From Planctomycetota bacterium (GTDB taxonomy: Bacteria; Planctomycetota; UBA1135; GCA-002686595): 64,000 nt of DNA. This document shows positions 25,889 to 33,247 of the stretch, piece by piece (position 1 is the stretch's first letter; each line of letters starts with the position of its first letter). The stretch lies in assembly GCA_028278425.1 (NCBI GenBank), contig JANQEJ010000284.1, positions 16,649-80,648 of the forward strand. The letters are read 5' to 3'. The position numbers and the translations under genes were made by a program. Below the pieces are notes generated by a model that searched no databases, was not told the DNA's origin, and saw nothing but the letters and a program-made list of their open reading frames with translations.

Positions 25889-27043
25889 ATGCCCCCCCAG
25901 CAAAGTCCCGGTCTCTACCGGGAGGAGATCTTCCAGCGGCCCCCCCGGCCGTTCTTCACCGGCGTGCCGGCCTTTCTCGGCGTCGGCGGGCCGGCGAGCC
26001 GCGTCCCTCCGAACGAGCCGCGCGGCTTCGGGACGTTCTCCGAGTTCGCCGAGAGCTTCGGCGAGACCGAAGGCCCGCTCTCGGTGTCGGTGCGCGGGTT
26101 CTTCGAGAACGGCGGAACGCGCTGCTCGGTGCTGCGCCTCGCCGACGCGTCGCTCGGCGCGCTCGAGGCCGGGCTGGAGGTGCTCGCCGCGTACGACGAG
26201 TGCGATCTCGTCTGCGCTCCGGACGTCACGCGCGACGACGGCCGCGACCTGGCCGAGCTGCGCATCGGCGTGCTGGCGAAGCAGAACGCGGTGCTCGCGC
26301 ACTGCGACTCGACGGGCGATCGCTTCGCGATCCTCGACCCGCTCCCGCGCGCGTCCACCGACGAGGTCGTCGCGCAACGCGCGGACCTGGCCGGTTCGAA
26401 CGGGGCGCTGTACTACCCCTGGATCCGGGTCGACGCGACCGGGCCGGCCACGCCGCCGTGCGGGCACGTGGCCGGCGTCTACGCGCGCAGCGACGACCGC
26501 GTCGGCTTCCACAAGGCGCCCGCCAACGAGGTGCTGCGAGGAGTCCTCGCCCTGGGCGGCGGCGAGCTCGACGAGGCGGCCCGCGGCGAGCTGAACGCGC
26601 GGGGCGTCAACTGCCTGCGCAGCTTCCCCGGACGCGGCGTGTGCGTCTGGGGAGCGCGAACGGTGAGCCGCGAGAGCGCGTGGACCTACGTCAACGTGCG
26701 GCGGCTCTTCCTGACCGTGGCGCGATGGGTGGACCGCAACCTCGCGGACGCCGTCTTCGAGCCCAACGACCGGCGTCTCTGGACGCGCATCGAGCGCGAG
26801 CTCACCGCCTTTTTCGAGGAGCTCCACCGCCGGGGCGCCCTGCGCGGCGACTCGCCCGAGGAAGCCTTCTACGTCAAGTGCGACGCGGAGACCAACCCGC
26901 CCGCGCAACGGGAGAACGGCGAGCTGGTCGCCGAGATCGGCCTCGCGCCGGGGATCCCGAGCGAGTTCGTCGTGGTCCGCATCGTCCGCGGGACGAGCGG
27001 TACGACCATTTCCGAGCCGGTCCCGGCCGGCTCACCAACCTAA
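25889..27043 (+). CDS. eCIS contractile sheath protein 2
   Basis: 384 residues. It begins QQSPGLYREEIFQRPP and keeps the sheath C-terminal core (FEPNDRRLWTRIERELTAFF, FYVKCDAETNPP). It is clearly homologous to sheath 1 but shorter, lacking the N-terminal insertion. Systems with two or three sheath genes often use one mainly near the baseplate or cap. It starts 24 bases after the first sheath gene. Confidence 0.9.
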   Translation: MPPQQSPGLYREEIFQRPPRPFFTGVPAFLGVGGPASRVPPNEPRGFGTFSEFAESFGETEGPLSVSVRGFFENGGTRCSVLRLADASLGALEAGLEVLAAYDECDLVCAPDVTRDDGRDLAELRIGVLAKQNAVLAHCDSTGDRFAILDPLPRASTDEVVAQRADLAGSNGALYYPWIRVDATGPATPPCGHVAGVYARSDDRVGFHKAPANEVLRGVLALGGGELDEAARGELNARGVNCLRSFPGRGVCVWGARTVSRESAWTYVNVRRLFLTVARWVDRNLADAVFEPNDRRLWTRIERELTAFFEELHRRGALRGDSPEEAFYVKCDAETNPPAQRENGELVAEIGLAPGIPSEFVVVRIVRGTSGTTISEPVPAGSPT

Positions 27044-27058
27044 GAGGAGGAACGCGAC

Positions 27059-27493
27059 ATGGCGGTCGGAGATCGTCAGGACCCCTACGGTGTTTACAAG
27101 TTTCTGGTGGAGATCGACGGCATCAAGCGCGCCGGTTTCCAGGAGTGCACCGGCCTCGACTCGACACAGGAAGCGGTCGAGTACCGCGAAGGGACCGACC
27201 CGCTCACGATGCGCAAGGTCCCGGCGCTCGTCACCTACTCCAACATCACGCTCAACCGCGGGATGACGGACGACGACGACCTCTGGCAGTGGCGCAAGCT
27301 CGCGCAGGACGGCAAGGTCGAACGCCGCAACCTCTCCATCGTCCTCCTGGACGACACCGGCGAGGAGAAGCTGCGCTGGAACGTGCGCAACTGCTGGCCG
27401 AGCAAGTGGTCGGGACCCAGCTTCAACGCGCAGACCAACGACTTCGCGATCGAGAGTCTCGAGATCGCGCACGAAGGGATTGAGGCCGGATGA
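27059..27493 (+). CDS. eCIS inner tube protein 1 (gp19-like)
   Basis: 144 residues of the T4 gp19/Hcp-like tube family: DPYGVYKFLVEIDGIKRAGF, STQEAVEYREG, WPSKWSGPSFNA, SLEIAHEGIE. It should stack into the inner tube inside the sheath. AGGAGG lies upstream of ATG 27059. Its stop overlaps the next start, so the following chaperone-like gene is coupled. Confidence 0.92.
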   Translation: MAVGDRQDPYGVYKFLVEIDGIKRAGFQECTGLDSTQEAVEYREGTDPLTMRKVPALVTYSNITLNRGMTDDDDLWQWRKLAQDGKVERRNLSIVLLDDTGEEKLRWNVRNCWPSKWSGPSFNAQTNDFAIESLEIAHEGIEAG

Positions 27494-27858
27494 CGCTGAC
27501 GACCGAGATTCCGCTGACGCTGCCGCACGGCTATCTCGAAGCGGACGGGACGCTGCACCGCGAGGGCGTGATGCGCATGGCGACCGCCTACGACGAGATC
27601 GCGCCGCTCAAGGACCCGCGCGTTCAGGCCAACCCCGGCTACCTCGTCGTGATCCTGCTCTCGCGGGTCGTCACGCGCCTCGGCGACGTGGACCCGATCA
27701 CGCCCAAGGTCATCGAGGGCCTCTTCGCCGGCGACCTGGCCTACCTGCAGGACCAGTACCGCCGACTCAACGAGAACGGCCACGGCCGCCTCGCCGTCGC
27801 CTGCCCGCACTGCCAGGGCGAGTTCGAAGTGGAGACCGCCGCGTCGGGGGAGGTCTAG
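27490..27858 (+). CDS. Tail-assembly-chaperone-like eCIS protein
   Basis: 122 residues starting with ATG inside the stop of tube gene 1. It resembles the short protein lying between tube genes in phage-like systems and eCIS, often annotated as tail assembly protein: LPHGYLEADGTLHREGVMRM, then IEGLFAGDLAYLQDQYRRLN, then one CxxC knuckle (CPHC at 105-108). Its end (TCG GGG GAG GTC TAG) contains a five-G run, and the -1 frame continues into a conserved DUF6760-like domain without its own start codon. I therefore suspect a programmed -1 frameshift giving a ~182-residue fusion, like tail assembly chaperones in phages. Confidence 0.75.
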   Translation: MTLTTEIPLTLPHGYLEADGTLHREGVMRMATAYDEIAPLKDPRVQANPGYLVVILLSRVVTRLGDVDPITPKVIEGLFAGDLAYLQDQYRRLNENGHGRLAVACPHCQGEFEVETAASGEV

Positions 27859-28037
27859 GCTACCCCTCGAAGCGTCTGCGCGAGGAGGTGGCCTACATCG
27901 CCTACTACTTCCACTGGCCGCACGACGAGATCCTGCGGCTCGAGCACCTGGAGCGCCGCCGCTGGGTGGCGGAGATCGCGGAGCTGCACGAGCGGCTCCG
28001 CCGCGAGGAAGCGAACCGACCAAGCCTGAATCGATGA
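27855..28037 (+). CDS. DUF6760-like short eCIS frame lacking a start codon (possible frameshift product)
   Basis: A conserved ~58-residue segment (GYPSKRLREEVAYIAYYFHW then EILRLEHLERRRWVAEIAEL) matches a small protein next to eCIS tube genes that I recall as DUF6760. In this frame there is no ATG, GTG or TTG near the conserved beginning, which directly abuts the stop of the upstream gene. The upstream G5 run at 27846-27850 could allow a -1 slip (GGG re-pairing, next codon GGA). The downstream product may then exist only as a C-terminal extension. Alternatively it starts on a non-canonical codon. Confidence 0.6.
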   Translation, partial: LGYPSKRLREEVAYIAYYFHWPHDEILRLEHLERRRWVAEIAELHERLRREEANRPSLNR

Positions 28038-28047
28038 GATCCCTGCC

Positions 28048-28692
28048 ATGACGACCCTCGGCCCCAACGCCGTCTACGCCGCGGCGACGAACCTGCTCGG
28101 GGTTCGCTTCGACCCCTACCCCGCCTTCAACTTCCTGGTCGAGATCGAGGGTCTCCTCGTCGGCGGCTTCAGCGAGGTCCAAGGCCTCGAGTGCGAGATC
28201 GAGTACGAGGAGGTCGAGGAAGGCGGCTACGGCACGCACAAGGTGCCGGTCGGCTCCAAGTACCCCAACCTGGTGCTCAAGCACGGCCTCACCGACATCG
28301 ACGGTCTCTGGGGTTGGTTCCACGACGTCCAGCAGAACCGGCCCGGCCTCTACAACGCGGCCAAGCAGAAGATCAAACAAGCGCTCTTCGGCGACGGCCC
28401 GAAGCAGGGCGCCTACCGTCGCAACGGCACGATCTACCTCCTGGACGGGCGGCGCTTCCCCGCGGCCTGGTGGGACTTCAAGGAGGCCTTCCCGGTGAAG
28501 TGGACCGGACCCGACCTCCAGACAGACCGGGGCGCCATCGCCTTCGAGTCCGTCGAGCTCGCCCACCAGGGGCTCACGAAACCCACGGCCAGCCGCGCTT
28601 TCTCCGCGCTGCGGCTCTCGGCCAAGACCGCGGAGGCCGCCGGCCTGCAGGCGCCGGGAGCGGCCGGCGAAGCGCTCGGCTTCCTCGCCTAA
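28048..28692 (+). CDS. eCIS inner tube protein 2 (gp19-like)
   Basis: 214 residues. The first ~180 carry the tube fold (FNFLVEIEGLLVGGFSEVQG, LVLKHGLTDIDGLWGWFHD, AFPVKWTGPDLQ, FESVELAHQGL). The last ~35 residues are an Ala-rich extension absent from tube 1. Second tube genes usually form the first ring near the spike or a special layer. It is the fifth gene type in the usual eCIS order. Confidence 0.9.
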   Translation: MTTLGPNAVYAAATNLLGVRFDPYPAFNFLVEIEGLLVGGFSEVQGLECEIEYEEVEEGGYGTHKVPVGSKYPNLVLKHGLTDIDGLWGWFHDVQQNRPGLYNAAKQKIKQALFGDGPKQGAYRRNGTIYLLDGRRFPAAWWDFKEAFPVKWTGPDLQTDRGAIAFESVELAHQGLTKPTASRAFSALRLSAKTAEAAGLQAPGAAGEALGFLA

Positions 28693-28696
28693 TCCC

Positions 28697-30079
28697 ATGC
28701 CGAAGCCCGTCCGCACCGACGCAAGCCCCGCGCTCGACCCCGCGCTGGTCGCGCGGTTGACGCGTCCGGCGGCGCGGATGGGAGTGATCGAGCCCGGATG
28801 GAGCCGTCGGCTCTGGCGGCGCCTGACCTTCGCGGAGGAGCGCCTCCCGCTCCTGGGCGACTGGGAACGGCGCATCGGGCGCGCGTTCCGAGCCGACGGC
28901 GGGCCGCCGGCGGTTCCGCCGCTGAGCTTCCCGCCGCCGCGTTCGCTCGCCGCGGAGCGCGGCGCCTTCGCGGCCGACGGCCCCCGCTCGGACGACGCCG
29001 CTCCGCCGGCAGCCGGCGGCGATTCCCAGCCGTCGAAGCCGACGCAACGCGTCCACGCGCGCACAGCCGACGTCCCCGTGGTGCAGCGAAAGCCGATCGC
29101 GAAGGAGGACGACGCCGCGTTGGATCGCGTTCCGCTCCCGACCGCCCGAACCGAGCCCGCGCCGCCTCCGCGACGCGAGTCGACTCTGCCCCCGACGCGA
29201 GAAGCGGCCGCGGAAGCGCCGCCGCCGGAACCGGTTCGCGGGAGCGCGTCCGGGTCCGAGCTCCCCAAACCCATCGCGCCGCCGGCGCGCGGAAGCGGAA
29301 CCACCGTCGGCGTCGTGCAGCGGCGCGCGCTCGACGACACGGTCGAAACCGGCGCCGGCGAAGCGACGAAGAGCCACGCCCCCTTGCGCGCGGAATCGCC
29401 GGAGGCGGCGCCCGCGACGGTCCAAGCCCGCGCGGCGCAAGCGCTCGCCGCCCCGGAGCAACGCGCGCGTTCGGCTGCTTCCGCGAGCGAAGGGGCTCGC
29501 CCGATCCAAGCCGCGGGGAAGCCGGCCCCGACCACCGACCGCTCCCCCGCGATCGTCCCGCGGGAGCGGACCGCGACCGAGCCGCTCCCGGTGGTGCGCG
29601 CTCGCGGCGCGTCGGCCCCGGGGCGCGTTACCCCGGCGCGTCCGGTCGCGCAGGCGCGGAGCGCGTCGACGCAACGCCGCGTCCCGGCCGCCGCGACGCT
29701 CGCCGTCGTACCGGAGAAGCGCGTCGCGCCTCCGCCGACCGCCCCGCTCCCCGTCCCTTCATCCGTCCCCGCATCCGTGCCGGGCGGTGCCGCGCGCACG
29801 GCGCCGCCGACCGCCGTCGCGTCGCCCGCCGCACCCGCTCCGCCGGCGTCCGGCGCGCCCGCGTTCCGCACGACGGGTCCCAGCGCCGTGCCGGCGCCGC
29901 GGAGCTCGCGGCCGGCGACGATCCAGCGCAAGGCCGCCGGCGGCGGCGGTGCGTGCGGAGGCCTGGAGGACGAGGAGAACGAGCCGAGCGCCGACGAGAC
30001 TTCGGAGAAGGTCCGGCGCCAGCTCCTGAGGGACTTCGCGATCGAGAACGAGCGCAGGGGGTGGTCGTCGTGGCGCTAG
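28697..30079 (+). CDS. Pro/Ala-rich eCIS protein with VQR(K/R) motifs
   Basis: 460 residues I cannot assign to a family. A short ordered N-terminus (~25-70: LTRPAARMGVIEPGWSRRLW, LPLLGDWERRIGRAF) is followed by ~340 residues rich in Pro, Ala, Arg, Thr and Ser, probably disordered. The C-terminus is charged (~420-460). Three VQRK-type motifs occur at residues ~128 (VVQRK), 206 (VVQRR) and 408 (TIQRK). The same motif flanks the DUF4157 effector, suggesting a shared recognition or cleavage site. Its place between tube 2 and the LysM protein fits a tape-measure-like or cargo-related role, but its composition is unlike helical tape measures. Confidence 0.6.
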   Translation: MPKPVRTDASPALDPALVARLTRPAARMGVIEPGWSRRLWRRLTFAEERLPLLGDWERRIGRAFRADGGPPAVPPLSFPPPRSLAAERGAFAADGPRSDDAAPPAAGGDSQPSKPTQRVHARTADVPVVQRKPIAKEDDAALDRVPLPTARTEPAPPPRRESTLPPTREAAAEAPPPEPVRGSASGSELPKPIAPPARGSGTTVGVVQRRALDDTVETGAGEATKSHAPLRAESPEAAPATVQARAAQALAAPEQRARSAASASEGARPIQAAGKPAPTTDRSPAIVPRERTATEPLPVVRARGASAPGRVTPARPVAQARSASTQRRVPAAATLAVVPEKRVAPPPTAPLPVPSSVPASVPGGAARTAPPTAVASPAAPAPPASGAPAFRTTGPSAVPAPRSSRPATIQRKAAGGGGACGGLEDEENEPSADETSEKVRRQLLRDFAIENERRGWSSWR

Positions 30080-30726
30080 AGAAGCTCAAGATCCTCGTCG
30101 AGACGGACCCCCAGAAGTTCCGGCGCGAGATCCTGGCGCAGTTCAACCCGAGCGAGATCTCCCTCGAGAAGCAGGTCCGCTGGAAGGAGAAGCCGGCCGC
30201 CGAGCGCGACGTGCCGGAGTCGTACTTCACGCACGGCTTCCCGGCGCGCTTCTCCGTCGACCTCTACTTCAACACCTACGAGACGCGCGAGGACGTCCGC
30301 ACGCTCACCGACGAGGTCATGTCGCTGACGACGGTGGAGAAGCACGGGAAGATGCACCGGCCGCCGATCTGCCGGCTGATGTGGGGCAAGTTCGGCGTGT
30401 TCTTCCAGGGCGTGCTCCACAGCGTCAAGCAGAGCTTCACCCTGTTCCTCGAGGACGGCACGCCGGTCCGCGCGACGCTCTCCTGCTGCTTCAAGGAGTG
30501 GCGCACCGCCGAGGAGGACGCGCGGCGCCAGAAGACCGAGTCCGTCGACGTGGCCAAGTCGCGCGTCGTGGTGAGCGGCGACACGCTGAGCGCCCTCTCC
30601 GCCGAGGAGTACCAGGATCCGAGGCTGTGGCGGCACATCGCCGAGGCGAACGACATCGACAACCCGCGGACGCTCCCCCCCGGGCTCGTCCTGACCATCC
30701 CCGCGCTGCGCGCCAAGGGCAGGTAG
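30070..30726 (+). CDS. eCIS baseplate/tube-associated protein with LysM domain (Pvc7-like)
   Basis: 218 residues from GTG 30070, which overlaps the upstream gene by 10 bases; GTG 30061 is an alternative. Residues ~1-145 are a CIS-tube-type domain (FNPSEISLEKQVRW, SVDLYFNTYETREDV, FFQGVLHSVKQSFTLFLEDG). The C-terminal ~50 residues are a LysM module (VVVSGDTLSALSAEEYQDP ... LPPGLVLTIP). The protein links the inner tube to the baseplate in contractile systems, and LysM may grip the hub. It has strong ORF support and matches the expected gene order. Confidence 0.88.
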   Translation: MALEKLKILVETDPQKFRREILAQFNPSEISLEKQVRWKEKPAAERDVPESYFTHGFPARFSVDLYFNTYETREDVRTLTDEVMSLTTVEKHGKMHRPPICRLMWGKFGVFFQGVLHSVKQSFTLFLEDGTPVRATLSCCFKEWRTAEEDARRQKTESVDVAKSRVVVSGDTLSALSAEEYQDPRLWRHIAEANDIDNPRTLPPGLVLTIPALRAKGR

Positions 30727-30730
30727 GCCG

Positions 30731-31795
30731 ATGTCCCCCTCGTATCCCCGGAATCCCCCCGCATTCCAGGTGCGCGTGAACAAGAAGGACCTGCCGCCTG
30801 CGGCGAAGAACGACCTGCTGGCGGTCGCGGTGCTCGAGGACGTCTTCGCGCCGGGCATGTTCACGCTCAGGCTCCTCAACTGGGACCCGGACAAACAGGA
30901 GGTCACGTGGTCCGACGACAAGCTCTTCGCCGAGGGCAACGAGGTCGAGATCGGCATGGGCTACGTCGACCACGTCGAGACCCTGATGGTGGGCGAGATC
31001 ACCGGCCTGGAGCCGGAGTTCGCGGCGGACGAGCCGCCGCTTCTGACGGTCCGCGGCTACGACCGCCGCCACCGGCTGACACGCGGACGCAGGACGCGCT
31101 CCTTCACGAAGATGAAGGACAGCGAGATCGCGGGGAAGGTGGCGCGCGAAGCGGGCCTCACGGGCAAAGCCGATGACACGAAGACGGCGCACGATTACGT
31201 GCTCCAGCACAACCAGACCGACCTCGAGTTCCTCCTGGACCGCGCGGCGCGGATCGGCCACGAGGTGGTCGTCGAGGACAAGACGCTCTTCTTCCGCAAG
31301 CACAAGAACACCGGCAGCGAGGCGGTCGTCCTGACCCGGGAGCGCGACCTGGTCCGCTTCGAGCCGCGCCTCACGAGCATGCCCCAGGTCGCCGAGGTGG
31401 CCGTGCAGGGGTGGGACCCCAAGGCGAAGAAGGGCATCGTCGGACGCGCGAAGGTGGGCGACGAGGTCACCACCATGGGCGGAAAGAAGTCCGGCGCGAA
31501 GGTGACCAAGAGCGCCTTCAAGGCGCCGGCGGCCGTCGCGGTGGACCGTCCGGTCGTCACGCAGGCGGAGGCCGACCAGATCGCGAAGGGAAGCTTCAAC
31601 GACATGGCCCTCGCTTACGTCAGCGGCGACGGCGAGTGCGTCGGCCGCACCGACCTGCGCGCCGGCACGCTCGTCAAGGTGGAGGGGCTGGGACGCCGGT
31701 TCAGCGGGCTCTACTACGTGAGCTCGACGCGGCACCGCTACTCGCCCCGGCGCGGGTACCAGACCGAGTTCTCGGTGAGGAGGAACGCGACGTGA
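30731..31795 (+). CDS. eCIS hub protein (phage late control D/VgrG N-terminal-like)
   Basis: 354 residues of the gpD/gp27-type hub. It shows the beta-barrel pattern (VLEDVFAPGMFTLRLLNWD, EVEIGMGYVDHVETLMVGEI), LTVRGYDRRHRLTRGRRTRSF and the segment ending in TEFSVRRNAT. It should form the trimeric hub at the tube tip on which the spike sits. It lacks the OB-fold and needle part of VgrG; these are encoded by the next gene, so the hub and spike are split. Its stop overlaps that gene (GTGA). Confidence 0.88.
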   Translation: MSPSYPRNPPAFQVRVNKKDLPPAAKNDLLAVAVLEDVFAPGMFTLRLLNWDPDKQEVTWSDDKLFAEGNEVEIGMGYVDHVETLMVGEITGLEPEFAADEPPLLTVRGYDRRHRLTRGRRTRSFTKMKDSEIAGKVAREAGLTGKADDTKTAHDYVLQHNQTDLEFLLDRAARIGHEVVVEDKTLFFRKHKNTGSEAVVLTRERDLVRFEPRLTSMPQVAEVAVQGWDPKAKKGIVGRAKVGDEVTTMGGKKSGAKVTKSAFKAPAAVAVDRPVVTQAEADQIAKGSFNDMALAYVSGDGECVGRTDLRAGTLVKVEGLGRRFSGLYYVSSTRHRYSPRRGYQTEFSVRRNAT

Positions 31796-32445
31796 CCAGT
31801 CTCGATTCGTGGACCGCCGTCCTCGGCGGCCCCCCGCGCGACGCGAGCGCGCCGATGCACAGCGTGGTGGTGGCGATCGTCACCAACAACCAGGACCCCG
31901 ACGGCATGGGGCGGGTCAAGGTGCGCTTCCCGTGGCTCTCCGAGAAGGACGAGAGCAACTGGGCGCGCGTCGCCGCGCCGATGGCGGGCAAGGACCGCGG
32001 CCTCTGGCTCCTGCCGGAGGTGGACGACGAGGTGCTCGTCGCGTTCGAGCACGGGCGCCCGGAGTTCCCGTACGTCCTCGGAGCGCTCTGGAACGGCAAG
32101 GACGCGCCGCCGGAGAAGAACGACGACGGCAAGAACGACGTCCGCGTGCTCAAGTCGCGCAGCGGCCACGTCATCAAGCTCGACGACAAGGACGGCAGCG
32201 AGAAGATCGAGATCGCCGACGGCTCGGGCAAGAACACCATCGTGATCGACACGGCGAAGAACACGATCGCGATCACGGCGGACAAGGACGTCACGATCGA
32301 GTCGAAGAGCGGCAAGCTCTCGCTCGCCGGCAAGGGCATCGAGATCAAGTCGAGCGCCGAGCTGAAGATCGAAGCCAGCCAGAACATCGACGCGAAGGCG
32401 GGGCCGCAGCTCAACCTCGAGGGCGGCGTCGTCAACATCAACTAG
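31792..32445 (+). CDS. eCIS spike protein with OB-fold and beta-helix needle (gp5/VgrG C-terminal-like)
   Basis: 217 residues from GTG 31792. The N-terminal ~110 form the gp5-type OB fold (VVVAIVTNNQDPDGMGRVKV, WLLPEVDDEVLVAFEHGRPE). The remainder is a repetitive triple-stranded needle (SGKNTIVIDTAKNTIAITADK, DVTIESKSGKLSLAGKGIEI) ending in VVNIN. It sits at the tip of the injection tube, below the PAAR-like protein of the next gene. GTG start overlaps the hub gene. Confidence 0.9.
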   Translation: MTSLDSWTAVLGGPPRDASAPMHSVVVAIVTNNQDPDGMGRVKVRFPWLSEKDESNWARVAAPMAGKDRGLWLLPEVDDEVLVAFEHGRPEFPYVLGALWNGKDAPPEKNDDGKNDVRVLKSRSGHVIKLDDKDGSEKIEIADGSGKNTIVIDTAKNTIAITADKDVTIESKSGKLSLAGKGIEIKSSAELKIEASQNIDAKAGPQLNLEGGVVNIN

Positions 32446-32453
32446 GAGGACCC

Positions 32454-32852
32454 GTGGGACAACCGGCAGCGAAGCAGGGAGATCAGGTCGTCGGGACGGA
32501 CACGCACATCGTCATGGTGCCGACGCCGCCCGGCCCGCCCGTACCGACGCCGCTCCCGCACCCGTTCGCCGGGATGCTGTCCGGCGAGCTCAGCAGCGAC
32601 GTCAAGATCATGAAGAAGCCCGCCGCGGTCGTGGGGAGCACGGCGGACAACAGCCCACCGCACGTGCCGGCGGCGCCGGGGAACTTCCAGAAGCCGCCGA
32701 CGAACAAGGGGAAGGTCCAGCTCGGGAGCCCGACGGTCAAGATCAACGGGAAGCGGGCCGCGCGCAACGGCGGCAAGGCGATGACCTGCAACGACCCCCA
32801 GGACCTTCCCGCGGGAACGGTCGTCGCCGTGGGCACGGTGAACGTCGGGTGA
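32454..32852 (+). CDS. eCIS PAAR-like spike-tip protein
   Basis: 132 residues from GTG 32454, preceded by AGGAGG. It is Gly/Pro-rich with THIVMVPTPPGPPVPTPLPH, GKVQLGSPTVKINGKRAARN and GTVVAVGTVNVG, the DUF4150/PAAR-type pattern that caps VgrG-like spikes. The HxH-like metal ligands of classical PAAR proteins cannot be placed with certainty. It is next to the OB-fold spike and ahead of gp25, as in eCIS. Confidence 0.8.
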   Translation: MGQPAAKQGDQVVGTDTHIVMVPTPPGPPVPTPLPHPFAGMLSGELSSDVKIMKKPAAVVGSTADNSPPHVPAAPGNFQKPPTNKGKVQLGSPTVKINGKRAARNGGKAMTCNDPQDLPAGTVVAVGTVNVG

Positions 32853-32859
32853 GCGCGGC

Positions 32860-33243
32860 ATGACCAAGGCGTTTCAGGGCATCGGTTGGAGCCTTCCCGT
32901 CGGAACGGACGAGGGCGGGATCGCGATGGCCCGGCACGAGGAGAGCATCCGCCAGTCGGTCTGGCTCATCCTCGCCACCGCCCCCGGGGAACGCGTCATG
33001 CGTCCGGACTTCGGCTGCGGGATCCACGACCTGGTCTTCGCCGTCAACGACGCCGGCACCGCCGGCCGCGTCGCCAGCGAGGTGCGCGAGGCGCTCCTCC
33101 TGTGGGAGCCGCGGATCGACCTGATCGACGTCGAGGTCGTCGCCGACCCCGGCGTGCCGAACCGGCTTCAGATCTCGATCGACTACGTCGTCCGCAGCAC
33201 GAACAACCGCTTCAACCTGGTCTACCCCTTCTATCTGAACTAG
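32860..33243 (+). CDS. eCIS baseplate wedge protein (gpW/gp25-like)
   Basis: 127 residues of the gpW/gp25 family: IRQSVWLILATAPGERVMRP, DFGCGIHDLVFAVND and the conserved WEPRIDLIDVEVVADP. It forms part of the baseplate wedge that starts sheath polymerisation. It lies 7 bases after the PAAR-like gene and 4 bases before the next gene. Confidence 0.92.
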   Translation: MTKAFQGIGWSLPVGTDEGGIAMARHEESIRQSVWLILATAPGERVMRPDFGCGIHDLVFAVNDAGTAGRVASEVREALLLWEPRIDLIDVEVVADPGVPNRLQISIDYVVRSTNNRFNLVYPFYLN

Positions 33244-33247
33244 CTCG

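Noticed and set aside
24527..29931. Long minus-strand frames through the eCIS sheath and tube genes
   Set aside because: Composition-driven antisense frames; the plus-strand genes carry phage-type motifs and ribosome binding sites.
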